Numbered from the stretch's first letter, positions 52,130 to 61,344 are shown. The stretch is 64,000 bases of DNA from Selenomonas sp. GACV-9 (GCA_900116485.1 FPAX01000008.1:1-64000); one strand, 5' to 3'. Program-made: numbers and translations. Notes: generated by a model from the sequence alone, not told the origin.

Positions 52130-52732
52130 TCATCTTATATTCGTTTTCCAATTCCAGACACGATCATGGACCCTTGCCCGCCGCAGGCTTTCATCCATGG
52201 CCTCGCCAGCCAGCCGTCTTACCTCACCATAGGGCATATACTCATCATCATACCGGCGCGAGGAGCGTTTCTTGAACACCTCATCAGTATAGCGGTCATA
52301 GCCGACAATCCGTATCGAAACGTAGCTATGCAGCATTTGCCCGCGATCCCAGTTCCAGCTCATATAGGTGTACTGCTCGTAGCCTGCCACTATCGGAATC
52401 ACGACGAGGTCTGCCTGTAATTTCTCGGCCAGCGGTCTTGCCATATCCTTGAAGTCCGGCTTGCCGCCTAGTTCCGTTGCTACCTCTTTCAAGGCCTTCA
52501 GGCAGTCCGCCTCAGGAATGAATTCCACCGCCTGCAGCGTCTCATTGAGCGGCACATGCAAACTATGATCGACCTGCCGTTCCAAACGTTCCAATACCTG
52601 TTGTTCCGGCTGATTGTAGCAGGTTACCTGTATCGGCAGCTGAGCCACCCGTAAAGGAACCCGTTCTGCCGCACTCGCAGTCACAGATACCATCATCACC
52701 AAAGCAAACAACAACAAAACAACCCTACGCAA
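52130..52732 (-). CDS. Secreted protein of unknown function (200 aa)
   Basis: 200 residues with a Sec signal peptide (1-21, TASAAE). The mature part contains LKALKEVATELGGKPDFKDM, LQADLVVIPIVAGYEQYTYM and the Trp/Tyr-rich MSWNWDRGQMLHSYVSIRIVG. Start is a TTG, 6 nt after GGAGGAG. No lipobox and no enzymatic motif. A similar style of small secreted protein occurs at 417-1076. Function unknown. Confidence 0.72.
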   Translation of the reverse strand: MRRVVLLLFALVMMVSVTASAAERVPLRVAQLPIQVTCYNQPEQQVLERLERQVDHSLHVPLNETLQAVEFIPEADCLKALKEVATELGGKPDFKDMARPLAEKLQADLVVIPIVAGYEQYTYMSWNWDRGQMLHSYVSIRIVGYDRYTDEVFKKRSSRRYDDEYMPYGEVRRLAGEAMDESLRRARVHDRVWNWKTNIR

Positions 52733-52758
52733 TGAAATCTCCTCCCCTCACGCAATAA

Positions 52759-53637
52759 TCAATGAATTGCCTTCTTCTTGAATCTGCCACCAATGATATC
52801 GTGAACAGCATTGATGGTAACAAAAGCGCTCTCATCCTTTTCGAGTACGATTTCCTTGAGCTTGTCGACCTCCAGGCGCGTGACCACGCAGTAGAGGACT
52901 TCCTTGCTCTCCCCCGTATAGCCACCCGCACCATGCAGCAGCGTCACACCGCGGCCCAGACGGTCATTGAGCGCCGACGTGATCTCATCATGCTCATTCG
53001 TCACGATCATGACAGCATATGACTCATCAAGGCCCTTGATGACCACATCGATCATCTTTGAGATGACGAAATACGCCACCAGTGAGTACATCGCCTTATC
53101 CCAGCCATAGAGAAGGCCTGCACTAGATAAGATGAAGAGGTTGATGAACATGACAACCTCACCGACTGAGAATACAGACTTCTTATCCATGATGATAGCC
53201 ACGATCTCTGTACCATCAAGACTGCCACCGGCACGGATGATAAGGCCGACACCAAGACCATCGATGATGCCGCCAAATATGGCCGCCAGGAATGGGTCAT
53301 CCGTTACCCGCGGGAACGGAGCGAACACGGCCGACCAGACTGCCAGGAAACAGATGGCTATGAGCGTCGCAATGGCAAAATTCTGACCAATCTGCTTGTA
53401 GCCTAGATATAGGAACGGGATATTCAGCAGAACCAGGAACACACCCAGCGACAGCCCCGTCAGTGAACTCATCATGATGGAGACACCGACGATACCGCCA
53501 TCGATGACGTTATTCGGGATCAGGAACAGCTCCAGACCTACTGCGGCAATGATCGCGCCGAAGAATATCGTCAGGTACTTCTTCACATAAAACGACTTGG
53601 GACGATGCTGGACAATCTTTTTCTTTTCTACCATCAA
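52759..53637 (-). CDS. YitT-family membrane protein (DUF161 plus DUF2179)
   Basis: 292 residues. Five to six membrane segments (about 20-190) with FFGAIIAAVGLELFLIPNNV, GGIVGVSIMMSS and GLGVGLIIRAGGSLDGTEIV, then a cytoplasmic DUF2179 domain (about 210-285: RGVTLLHGAGGYTGESKEVL, YCVVTRLEVDKLKEIV, DESAFVTINAVHDIIGGRFK). Widespread Firmicute family of unknown function. Confidence 0.9.
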   Translation of the reverse strand: MMVEKKKIVQHRPKSFYVKKYLTIFFGAIIAAVGLELFLIPNNVIDGGIVGVSIMMSSLTGLSLGVFLVLLNIPFLYLGYKQIGQNFAIATLIAICFLAVWSAVFAPFPRVTDDPFLAAIFGGIIDGLGVGLIIRAGGSLDGTEIVAIIMDKKSVFSVGEVVMFINLFILSSAGLLYGWDKAMYSLVAYFVISKMIDVVIKGLDESYAVMIVTNEHDEITSALNDRLGRGVTLLHGAGGYTGESKEVLYCVVTRLEVDKLKEIVLEKDESAFVTINAVHDIIGGRFKKKAIH

Positions 53638-53813
53638 CTCACACTCCCATGATAATCTTCTACCTATCTATATTATAGCCAAGTTCTCGCTTTTCCTGCC
53701 ATTAATTTTTAATAAAATTCGTGACTTTGGTCAACGATTATCGTTTTGGTCGGTGTTTTTTGCCAGACCATGCCCTTTTATAATTTTTTTTGCGGGGTTT
53801 ATCGTGCTTTTGA

Positions 53814-53842
53814 TTGACTTTGACGGACTTTAGTTGTATTAT
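53814..53842 (+). promoter_or_regulatory. fru operon promoter with repeated GACTTT elements
   Basis: TTGACT (53814-53819), 17-bp spacer, TATTAT (53837-53842). GACTTTG occurs at 53723 and 53816, and GGACTTTAG in the spacer at 53826; direct repeats of this kind are candidate binding sites for the DeoR-type FruR. Confidence 0.6.
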
Positions 53843-53857
53843 ATTAAGAAATAAGGA

Positions 53858-54616
53858 GTGATAGCCATGCTTACGGAAGAACGTTATGCAACGATTCTCC
53901 GCATTCTCGAAGAGAAAAAGGCTGTTACCGTACTGGATCTGACCAAGGCTCTCGATGCCTCGGAATCCACCGTCCGCCGCGACCTCACGGCGCTGCACAA
54001 AAGCGGCCGCCTCTACAAGGTCTACGGCGGCGCTACTTCCATCGACAACAATTACAGCTCGTCGGAGGAAGATATGAAGACGAAGCGCGATCTTTATCCT
54101 GAAGAAAAGATCGCCATTGCCCGCAAGGCAGCCAGTCTCATCAAGCGCAAGGATTTCGTCTACATCGATGCCGGTTCTACCACCTTGCGCATGATTGACT
54201 TCTTGACTGAAACCAGTGCCGTGTATGTAACGAACGGCATTTCCCATGCAGCCCGTCTTGCTGCCAAGGGTTTCAAGGTCTTCATCCTCGGCGGTGAAAT
54301 CAAGGCCGTCACTGAAGCTGTGGTCGGTACAGAGGCACTGAATAATCTGAAAGCTTACAACTTTACGAAAGGATTCTTCGGTACCAACGGTATCAGCACC
54401 AAATCCGGTTTTTCTACGCCAGACTCGAGCGAAGGCATCATCAAAGGCGCAGCCCTTTCCCGCTGCAGCCATGCATTCGTCCTGGCCGACCGATCGAAAT
54501 TCAACAAGATTTCGCCAATTACTTTTGCCAATATCTCCAGTGCCTCGATCATCACGGGACAGCTGGAAGATAAGAAGTATCGGGACTACACTACTATCAT
54601 TGAGGGGGATTTATAA
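53858..54616 (+). CDS. fruR: DeoR-family regulator of fructose operon
   Basis: 252 residues. N-terminal DeoR helix-turn-helix (YATILRILEEKKAVTVLDLT, then LDASESTVRRDLTALHKSG) and a DeoRC sensor domain (about 75-235) with YIDAGSTTLRMIDFL, VVGTEALNNLK and FGTNGISTKSGFSTPDSSEG. Typically a repressor lifted by fructose-1-phosphate. First gene of fruR-fruK-fruA; the fruK start is 3 bp downstream. Confidence 0.93.
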   Translation: MIAMLTEERYATILRILEEKKAVTVLDLTKALDASESTVRRDLTALHKSGRLYKVYGGATSIDNNYSSSEEDMKTKRDLYPEEKIAIARKAASLIKRKDFVYIDAGSTTLRMIDFLTETSAVYVTNGISHAARLAAKGFKVFILGGEIKAVTEAVVGTEALNNLKAYNFTKGFFGTNGISTKSGFSTPDSSEGIIKGAALSRCSHAFVLADRSKFNKISPITFANISSASIITGQLEDKKYRDYTTIIEGDL

Positions 54617-54619
54617 CTC

Positions 54620-55528
54620 ATGATCTACACCGTAACATTCAACCCATCGCTGGACTACATCGTCCGTCTGGACAAGTTCACGGCTGGCAGCATCAATCGT
54701 GTGAACTACGAACAAGTCCTGGCCGGTGGCAAGGGCATCAACGTGTCCATCGTTCTCAAGAACCTCGGCCATGAGAGTACGGCTCTGGGTTTCCTCGCCG
54801 GCTTCACTGGCGAAGAGATCAAGAACCAGCTCAAGGACTTCGGCGTCAAGAGCGACTTCGTCCAGCTCGAGAATGGATTCTCGCGCATCAATGTCAAAGC
54901 CAAGGCTGACTGCGAGACCGAGATCAATGGCCAGGGCCCGGACATCAGCGAGGCAAAACGCGAAGAGCTCTTTGCCCAGCTCGACAAGCTGCAGGAAGGC
55001 GACACGCTGGTACTGGCTGGTTCCATTCCGAAGACCCTGCCGGATGACATCTACCAGAAGATCATGGCCCGCCTTGACGGCAAAGGCATCCGCATCGTCG
55101 TCGACGCAGAGAAGAAATTGCTGCTGAACGTTCTGCAGTACCATCCGTTCCTCATCAAGCCGAACAACCATGAGCTTGGTGATATGTTCGGCGTGACGCT
55201 TACTTCTGATGAAGAAATCATCACCTATGCCAAGAAACTGCAGGAGAAAGGTGCCCAGAACGTACTGATTTCCATGGCTGGTGACGGTGCTATCCTGCTG
55301 ACGGCTGAAGGCCAGTCCTACAAGTGCCCGGCACCGAAAGGCAAGCTCATCAACTCCGTCGGCGCTGGCGACTCGATGGTTGCTGGTTTCATCACGGGCT
55401 ACATGGAGTCCAATGGCGACTTCGAGAAAGCCTTCCACATGGGCGTTGCTACAGGCTCGGCCTCCGCCTTCAGCGAAAACCTCGCTACGCGTCCTGAGGT
55501 TGAGGCACTGCTGGCCACCATTGCCTAA
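54620..55528 (+). CDS. fruK: 1-phosphofructokinase
   Basis: 302 residues, PfkB family. Signature 1 GGKGINVSIVLKNLG (about 35) and signature 2 NSVGAGDSMVAGFITGYME (about 248) with catalytic Asp. Phosphorylates fructose-1-phosphate from FruA to fructose-1,6-bisphosphate. Directly follows fruR. Confidence 0.95.
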   Translation: MIYTVTFNPSLDYIVRLDKFTAGSINRVNYEQVLAGGKGINVSIVLKNLGHESTALGFLAGFTGEEIKNQLKDFGVKSDFVQLENGFSRINVKAKADCETEINGQGPDISEAKREELFAQLDKLQEGDTLVLAGSIPKTLPDDIYQKIMARLDGKGIRIVVDAEKKLLLNVLQYHPFLIKPNNHELGDMFGVTLTSDEEIITYAKKLQEKGAQNVLISMAGDGAILLTAEGQSYKCPAPKGKLINSVGAGDSMVAGFITGYMESNGDFEKAFHMGVATGSASAFSENLATRPEVEALLATIA

Positions 55529-55581
55529 TCATTTGCTAGTATCATAAAATCATTATACATTATTCAAAAAGGAGAGATACC

Positions 55582-57477
55582 ATGCGTATTACTGATTTGC
55601 TCAAGAGCGACAGCATCCTGCTGGGTGCGGCTCCGGCTGACAAAGCCGCTGCAATCAATCAGCTCGCTGACCTCATGGAGGCTGGCGGCAACCTGTCCGA
55701 CAAGGAACAGTACACGAAAGACGTCTTTGCCCGTGAAGCTTCGGGCACGACGGGCCTCGGTGATGGCATTGCCACGCCGCATGCCAAGAGCGCAGGCGTT
55801 AAAGCAGCTGGCCTTGCTGCCATGACAGTTCCATCTGGCATGGATTTCGAGTCCATGGATGGCAACCCGAGCCGCTTGTTCTTCATGATCGCTGCACCGG
55901 ATTCGGCCAACGATGAGCACCTTGCCATCCTGTCGAAACTCGCTACGATGATCATGGACCCGGATTTCAAAGAAGCACTGATTGCCGCTAAGACGAAGGA
56001 AGAATTCCTCAAACTCGTCGACGACAAAGAAGACGGCAAATTCGTTGCTCCGGCTGCTGCTGAGGAAGAAGAGGCAGCTCCGGTATCCGATCATATCCAG
56101 GTTCTCGCCGTTACGGCTTGCCCGACGGGTATTGCTCATACCTTCATGGCTGCCGAAAGCCTTGAACAGCACGCCAAGAAACGCGGCATCAGCATCAAAG
56201 TCGAGACCAACGGCTCCGGCGGTGCCAAGAACGTCCTGACGGATGAAGAAATCGCAGCTGCTGACGGCATCATCGTCGCTGCTGACAAGAACGTCGCTAT
56301 GGCCCGTTTCGCTGGCAAGCGCGTCGTCATCACGAAGGTTGCTGACGGCATCAACAAGGCGGATGAACTGCTCGACCGCGCTCTTTCGGGCAATGCTCCA
56401 GTATACCAGGCTAATGGATCCGACGAGTCCGAAGGCGCTGCTGACGTTGCTGGCGAGAGCCTTGGCCGTCAGATCTACAAGCACCTCATGAACGGCGTCA
56501 GCCACATGCTGCCGTTCGTCGTTGGCGGTGGTATCCTGATTGCCCTTGCCTTCCTGCTCGATGACTACTCCATCGACCCGAAAAACTTCGGTTCCAACAC
56601 GCCGGTTGCTAAATTCTTCAAGGACATCGGTGGCGCTGCCTTCGGCTTCATGCTGCCGGTTCTCGCAGGTTTCATCTCCATGTCCATTGCGGATCGCCCG
56701 GGTCTTGCTGTCGGTTTCGTCGGCGGCGCTCTGGCTGGCACGACTGGTTCCGGCTTCCTCGGCGCTCTCGTCGCTGGTTTCGTCGGCGGTTATGCCGTAA
56801 ACTTCCTCAAGAAAGCATTCAGCTGCCTGCCGGAATCCCTGGACGGTATCAAACCGGTCCTGCTCTATCCGTTCTTTGGCATCCTGATCATCGGCGTCAT
56901 CAGCATGTTCGTCATTGCTCCGCCGGTTGGTGCGCTGAACACCTGGATGGTTGAAACGCTCAAGAACATGGACCCGAATGCCCGCATCCTGCTCGGTATC
57001 GTCATGGGTGGTATGATGGCGGTTGACATGGGCGGCCCGATCAACAAGGCTGCTTATGTAACGGGTACTGGTCTCTTAGCATCTGGCGAATTCCACGTCA
57101 TGGCTGCTGTCATGGCTGGTGGTATGGTTCCGCCGCTCGCCATTGCTCTCTGCACGACGTTCTTCAAGAACCGCTTCACGGAAAGTGAGCGCAAGGCTGG
57201 TGTGACGAACTATGTCATGGGCCTTTCCTTCATCACGGAGGGTGCTATCCCGTTCGCAGCTGGTGACCCGCTGCGCGTCATCCCGTCGATGGTTATCGGT
57301 TCCGCTACGGCTGGTGCTCTGACCATGGCTTTTGACTGCACGCTGCGTGCTCCGCACGGCGGTATCTTCGTCGTTCCGACGATTGGCAACCCGGTCATGT
57401 ACCTCGTTGCTATCCTCGTCGGCGCTATCGTCGGCTGTGCTATCCTCTCTGTGCTCAAAAAACCGCTCAAAGGATAA
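55582..57477 (+). CDS. fruA: PTS fructose-specific EIIABC
   Basis: 631 residues in order A-B-C: EIIA-Fru with phospho-His67 in GLGDGIATPHAKS; a Glu/Ala-rich linker (about 155-168); EIIB-Fru with phospho-Cys180 in VLAVTACPTGIAHTFMA; EIIC-Fru from about 290 with eight or more membrane segments (MLPFVVGGGILIALAFLLDD, LAVGFVGGALAGT, FITEGAIPFAAGDPLRVIPS). It imports fructose as fructose-1-phosphate for FruK. Strong terminator follows. Confidence 0.95.
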   Translation: MRITDLLKSDSILLGAAPADKAAAINQLADLMEAGGNLSDKEQYTKDVFAREASGTTGLGDGIATPHAKSAGVKAAGLAAMTVPSGMDFESMDGNPSRLFFMIAAPDSANDEHLAILSKLATMIMDPDFKEALIAAKTKEEFLKLVDDKEDGKFVAPAAAEEEEAAPVSDHIQVLAVTACPTGIAHTFMAAESLEQHAKKRGISIKVETNGSGGAKNVLTDEEIAAADGIIVAADKNVAMARFAGKRVVITKVADGINKADELLDRALSGNAPVYQANGSDESEGAADVAGESLGRQIYKHLMNGVSHMLPFVVGGGILIALAFLLDDYSIDPKNFGSNTPVAKFFKDIGGAAFGFMLPVLAGFISMSIADRPGLAVGFVGGALAGTTGSGFLGALVAGFVGGYAVNFLKKAFSCLPESLDGIKPVLLYPFFGILIIGVISMFVIAPPVGALNTWMVETLKNMDPNARILLGIVMGGMMAVDMGGPINKAAYVTGTGLLASGEFHVMAAVMAGGMVPPLAIALCTTFFKNRFTESERKAGVTNYVMGLSFITEGAIPFAAGDPLRVIPSMVIGSATAGALTMAFDCTLRAPHGGIFVVPTIGNPVMYLVAILVGAIVGCAILSVLKKPLKG

Positions 57478-57499
57478 TCAAGATTCGTACATATAGTAA

Positions 57500-57540
57500 G
57501 AGCAGCGGCAAACGCATTGCGTTTGCCGCTGCTCTTTTTC
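57500..57540 (+). terminator. fru operon terminator
   Basis: AGAGCAGCGGCAAACGC and its complement, with a 4-nt loop, then TTTTT. Confidence 0.93.
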
Positions 57541-57544
57541 TATA

Positions 57545-58024
57545 TCATAGCCCCCAGAACGAATGGATCTGCATGTTCTGGATGCTTGCCATCACCGAGG
57601 TCTGCAAAGCCGTCGTCAGCGCCTTGCCAAGCTGCTGGGAGGCCTCCACGCCGATGGAGGGATTCAGGATACCACTGTTGTTCAGCTCATTGAGCCAAGC
57701 AATATCCTGGGTGATTTCCTTCAGCGACTGCTGGTTGATCGCCCGCTGCTGCCGCTTGTAATAGCTCATCAGGTAGTTCTGCGCATCATGACGGTCTGAC
57801 CAGAAGCTGTCCATAAGGGCCAGCTTATACTGCGTGATATCCACCTCATTGAGCGTCTTATCCCATTCCTCCTGCTCTCTCTTTACCTGTTCCCATATAT
57901 CCCTATAGCTCTGTGTCTTTTCGCCGCTGTCGCTGTCCTTGACACTCTTCTTCCCATTCTTATCCCTCTGCAGCGCTGCCAGCTTCTGCAATACCAGCAG
58001 CGAATCCATATTCACGCCTGCCAT
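57545..58024 (-). CDS. Unknown helical protein (159 aa)
   Basis: 159 residues, helix-rich and charged, no signal or membrane segment. Features: MAGVNMDSLLVLQKLAALQR, the coiled-coil-like YRDIWEQVKREQEEWDKTL, YKLALMDSFWSDRHDAQNYL and a Gln-rich QQRAINQQSLKEITQDI. GGGAGGTG favours the ATG at 58024 over the frame start at 58069. No family recognised. Confidence 0.65.
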   Translation of the reverse strand: MAGVNMDSLLVLQKLAALQRDKNGKKSVKDSDSGEKTQSYRDIWEQVKREQEEWDKTLNEVDITQYKLALMDSFWSDRHDAQNYLMSYYKRQQRAINQQSLKEITQDIAWLNELNNSGILNPSIGVEASQQLGKALTTALQTSVMASIQNMQIHSFWGL

Positions 58025-58072
58025 GCTGCGCACCTCCCTTTCTCCATATATCGGCGAAAACGCGCGCAAACT

Positions 58073-58099
58073 TAAAGCCGTCCCGCTAACGGGACGGCT
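58073..58099 (-). terminator. Hairpin terminator of the deaminase-like gene
   Basis: AGCCGTCCCG/CGGGACGGCT arms with a 4-nt loop; only a short T-stretch (TTTAAGTTT) follows, so termination may be partial. Confidence 0.6.
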
Positions 58100-58105
58100 G
58101 AATCG

Positions 58106-58531
58106 TCAAAATACGTTTTCCTCACGTGCCTGTATCGCATTGTCGATAAGCTCACGTGCACATGGCATAAGCTCGTCAAGGGTAGTCGTCTTGAGCACAC
58201 CATACATATTGGCCATGATGATTTCCTGCACGTTGAACTCTGCCAGCAGCTGGCAGACAGCACCATTCGGAATGAATGGCTTCTCCGTGTCAGCAATCAC
58301 GGCAATACCGTCAAATTCCCGCTTGCCATCAGCAATAGCACGATACATGGCCACTTCCTCGGCAAAGACCGTCAGGCGCGGGATGGCGTTCTCTATGTTG
58401 CACCCCGTGTAGAATGTGCCATCACTAGCGAGCACACAAGCACCAATAGCTGCTTTGCCATAAGGTACATACGCATTGTCCATGGCCTGCATAGCGACGC
58501 GTACCATCGTATCCACGATTTCTGTATTCAT
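58106..58531 (-). CDS. Cytidine deaminase-fold protein lacking the zinc cysteines
   Basis: 141 residues, normal length for Cdd. The fold is clear: VPYGKAAIGACVLASDG, TGCNIENAIPRLTVFAEEVA (about 42-61), IVMANM-like strand IIMANMYG. But the three zinc ligands are gone: the Cys of the canonical C-A-E motif is Phe56 (Glu58 kept), and the PCxxC pair is Asn89 and Val92 in IPNGAVCQLL. Without zinc it should not deaminate cytidine by the known mechanism. The reading frame is intact, with GGAGAGGG ahead of the ATG, so it is a maintained homologue and not an obvious pseudogene. Confidence 0.8.
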   Translation of the reverse strand: MNTEIVDTMVRVAMQAMDNAYVPYGKAAIGACVLASDGTFYTGCNIENAIPRLTVFAEEVAMYRAIADGKREFDGIAVIADTEKPFIPNGAVCQLLAEFNVQEIIMANMYGVLKTTTLDELMPCARELIDNAIQAREENVF

Positions 58532-58629
58532 TCCAAACCCTCTCCTTCTGACTGAAAAGCCGTATCATTCTCTTGGATATTATTCCGCACCCATAGCCAA
58601 AAATCCTTTTGCTAGCAAAATAAAATCCC

Positions 58630-59310
58630 TCAGACTACATCGACACGCAGCACACCATCAATCTGGCGCACTGCCTCCACAATGGTAACACTCTTGATGC
58701 TCTGCTTGTTGAATATCTCAAAATCGATATACATGCAGCGCGCATCGCTATCATCCACCTCGTCCTCGTCAGCCTTGACCTTGACGCCACGTACCTTGAG
58801 CTGCAGATCCTCAAGACAGCGGCTGATGCGCATGAGCTGTCCCGGCTTGTCTACCGTATGGATAGTCAGTGACAGATTCTTCTCATGATCCACCCAGTCA
58901 TCAAGACGTGACAGGCTCCCAAGCGTCACAAAGACCAGCGCCGTCGTGAGAAGTGCCCCCGAATAGAAGCCTCCACCTACCGCCAGGCCAACACCAGCCA
59001 CCACCCATAGGCAAGCTGCCGTCGTCAGTCCCGTTACCGTCAGCCCCTCCTTCATGATGGCACCTGCACCAAGGAAACCGATGCCGCTGACCACCTGCGC
59101 CGCCAGACGCGCCGGATCGGCATTTGTCAGCCCTTCGACTTTCTGGTACAAAGCCTGGGACAACACCATGATGAGACAGGCCCCCAGACAAACCAGCACG
59201 TTTGTCCGCAGTCCTGCCGACTTGCGGCGTGACTGCCGCTCATAACCGATAATGCCGCCCAGGACACAGGACAATACGAGCCGTAAGAACAATTCGCCTT
59301 CTGACAGCAT
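58630..59310 (-). CDS. MgtC/SapB-family membrane protein
   Basis: 226 residues. MgtC domain with four to five membrane segments: LRLVLSCVLGGIIGYERQSR, KSAGLRTNVLVCLGACLIMV, RLAAQVVSGIGFLGAGAIMK (the family signature, about 80) and TTAACLWVVAGVGLAVGGGF. C-terminal ACT-like cytoplasmic domain (about 150-226). GGGGAG precedes the ATG at 59310; a start at 59352 is possible. Role in magnesium or phosphate homeostasis in relatives. Confidence 0.9.
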   Translation of the reverse strand: MLSEGELFLRLVLSCVLGGIIGYERQSRRKSAGLRTNVLVCLGACLIMVLSQALYQKVEGLTNADPARLAAQVVSGIGFLGAGAIMKEGLTVTGLTTAACLWVVAGVGLAVGGGFYSGALLTTALVFVTLGSLSRLDDWVDHEKNLSLTIHTVDKPGQLMRISRCLEDLQLKVRGVKVKADEDEVDDSDARCMYIDFEIFNKQSIKSVTIVEAVRQIDGVLRVDVV

Positions 59311-59396
59311 AATCTCATCTCCCCATCCATTAATCGTTATGATATTCGCCATTTATCCTGGATTATCCTGCTTTTGCAAAAGCAAACAATCTTTCG

Positions 59397-59631
59397 TTAT
59401 CCACAAAACAATCCACACCTGTGGATAACAAAAGCGAACACAGCTAAAAATTTTCACTTTCTTTCTATAATATATAAGTGACTTGTTTATAATGTTCTTA
59501 AAATCAGCCCCATTTCCTGTGGATATTGTGGATAAATCCGTGGATAACCCCATATATTAGGTCAATATTCCAGATATTTTCCATATTTAGTGGTTTTATC
59601 CCTCGATTTTATCCCCCATTTCTGTGGATAA
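59397..59631. other. oriC: DnaA-box cluster, candidate replication origin (oriC)
   Basis: The 547-bp gap 59311-59857 has no gene. It holds four perfect DnaA boxes, TTATCCACA at 59397 and its complement at 59420, 59527 and 59623, plus two with one mismatch (59518 TGTGGATAT and 59539 CGTGGATAA), all within 235 bp. AT-rich stretches lie between and beside them (59465-59505, 59550-59590, 59745-59785). Genes to the left are mostly leftward, including the rRNA promoters, and the two genes to the right run rightward. dnaA itself is not in the window. Confidence 0.65.
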
Positions 59632-59781
59632 TCCTGCTCACAAAACAAGGTTTACAATACAGGCGCTTTTATCTCCAGAAATAAGTTTTTCTATAAACAT
59701 GACAATTCCCAGAATCTCCCCGCTATTTTCAGAAACATGGCGTAAGATTTTACATATATACGCGCAATATAAAAAATGTAA

Positions 59782-59810
59782 TTGCACAATGACGCGTATC
59801 TCTTTATAAT
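59782..59810 (+). promoter_or_regulatory. Promoter of the LCP gene
   Basis: TTGCAC (59782-59787), 17-bp spacer, TATAAT (59805-59810). Confidence 0.7.
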
Positions 59811-59857
59811 AGCTATATGGTTAATAACACCTGTACGGAACTAAACGAAAAGAAGGT

Positions 59858-61117
59858 ATGACTTTGCAAAAATCCAATATCCCTCCACGGAGGGCACAGA
59901 AGAAACGCCGCATTTGGCCCTGGCTTCTTCTGTTTTTTTGTTTTGCCGCAGCCGCCATCGGCGGTGCCCTTTTTGCCAGCAGCAGCCTGCTGGACAAGCC
60001 GATTGAGCATGCCATTGATGACGGTCTGCTGACTGCCAAGGACAAATCAACCATCATGATCATGGGCGTCGATGAGCGCGACGATGATGTGGGCCGCAGC
60101 GATACGCTGATGGTCGCCTCGATTGACCCAAAGAAAAATCAAGCCTCGCTGCTGTCTGTTCCTCGCGATACCCGCGTGAAGATCAAAGGCCACGGCTTTG
60201 ACAAGGTCAACGCCGCTTATGCCTATGGCAAGGAGCGGCTGACCCAGGATACCGTTGAGAATCTGCTCGGCGTGAATATCGACCACTATGTCATCATCAA
60301 TACCAAGTCCTTTGCCAAGATCATCGACGCCCTCGGCGGCATCGATATCGATGTGCCCAAGCGCATGTATTATGAAGATCCTTGGGACGATGACGGCGGT
60401 CTGATCATAGACTTCAAGCCAGGCATGCAACATATGGACGGCGCCAAGGCCATCACCTATGTGCGCTACCGCGATGAGGAAGGCGATCTCGGCCGCATCC
60501 GCCGCCAGCAGGACTTCATCAAGGCCTGCCTCGATAAGATGGTCTCACCGGCCATCATTCCGAAGCTGCCGACCATCATCCGTGAAGTCATGGATTCGAT
60601 CCAGACAGACCTGAGCTTCCGCCAGCTGCTCGAATTTGCCGGTACCCTCAAGGAGTCGAAGGCCAATGGTCTCAAGACCGACATGGTGCCAGGCCGTCCG
60701 CTCTACATCGACGGCATCAGCTACTGGATCCCAGACCTCACGCAGCTGCGTTCCACGGTTGCCGAAACCCTCGACGTTACTATGAGCGCCAAAGTCCGCC
60801 ACCGCCTCGAACAGGATGCCCGCGAGTATGAGAACTCCATCCCGGCCAATGCCAGTGAAGTTCCCGCCAGCGATACATCCATCGGCCGCAGCACAGAAAG
60901 CACCAAGAAAAACAAGTCCTCCGAAAACGTCAACAAGAAGCGCAGCGAATTGCGAGAGGACAGCGCCGACGAGAAGAAACGCAACAAAACGGGCGGCAGC
61001 AGCCGTTCAAGCCGCAGCGAAGCAGACAGCGACACCGGCAACAGTCGTGAAAACACACCGGCAGCCCCGGATCGCTCTACACCGAGCCGCTCAGCATCGC
61101 CAGGAAAAACTCAATAA
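59858..61117 (+). CDS. LytR-CpsA-Psr (LCP) family glycopolymer ligase
   Basis: 419 residues. Basic cytoplasmic tail RRAQKKRR, one membrane helix (about 20-42), and an extracytoplasmic LCP domain (about 65-225) with GRSDTLMVASIDP, LLSVPRDTRVKI, KVNAAYAYG, GGIDIDVPKRMYY and YVRYRDEEGDLGRIRRQQ, the Arg/Asp set that binds polyprenyl-pyrophosphate substrates. The last 110 residues are a disordered Ser/Lys/Arg/Asp-rich tail. Transfers glycopolymers to peptidoglycan in relatives. Own promoter and terminator. Confidence 0.92.
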   Translation: MTLQKSNIPPRRAQKKRRIWPWLLLFFCFAAAAIGGALFASSSLLDKPIEHAIDDGLLTAKDKSTIMIMGVDERDDDVGRSDTLMVASIDPKKNQASLLSVPRDTRVKIKGHGFDKVNAAYAYGKERLTQDTVENLLGVNIDHYVIINTKSFAKIIDALGGIDIDVPKRMYYEDPWDDDGGLIIDFKPGMQHMDGAKAITYVRYRDEEGDLGRIRRQQDFIKACLDKMVSPAIIPKLPTIIREVMDSIQTDLSFRQLLEFAGTLKESKANGLKTDMVPGRPLYIDGISYWIPDLTQLRSTVAETLDVTMSAKVRHRLEQDAREYENSIPANASEVPASDTSIGRSTESTKKNKSSENVNKKRSELREDSADEKKRNKTGGSSRSSRSEADSDTGNSRENTPAAPDRSTPSRSASPGKTQ

Positions 61118-61127
61118 AGAAAGCCAT

Positions 61128-61174
61128 AGCGGCTGTTGCACCAGCGATTATCCTGCGTGCAACAGCCGCTATTT
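61128..61174 (+). terminator. Terminator of the LCP gene
   Basis: AGCGGCTGTTGCAC and its complement; followed by ATTTATGT, a weak T-run. Confidence 0.7.
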
Positions 61175-61344
61175 ATGTATATAGACGCCTAGAATAGTCA
61201 AAAACTATGGCGATATGAATATTCCATATTTGTATTTCTTCTGCATTCCACTATAATGAAATCTAGCTAATGATTACACTTTTGCATAACGTGTTATTGA
61301 ATGCACTTAGAAAATGTAATCCCCCCCAGATAGGAAAGGAAGTT

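Noticed and set aside
58106..58531. Deaminase-like gene as a pseudogene
   Set aside because: The frame is complete, has a good ribosome site and keeps conserved fold residues; only the metal ligands are changed.
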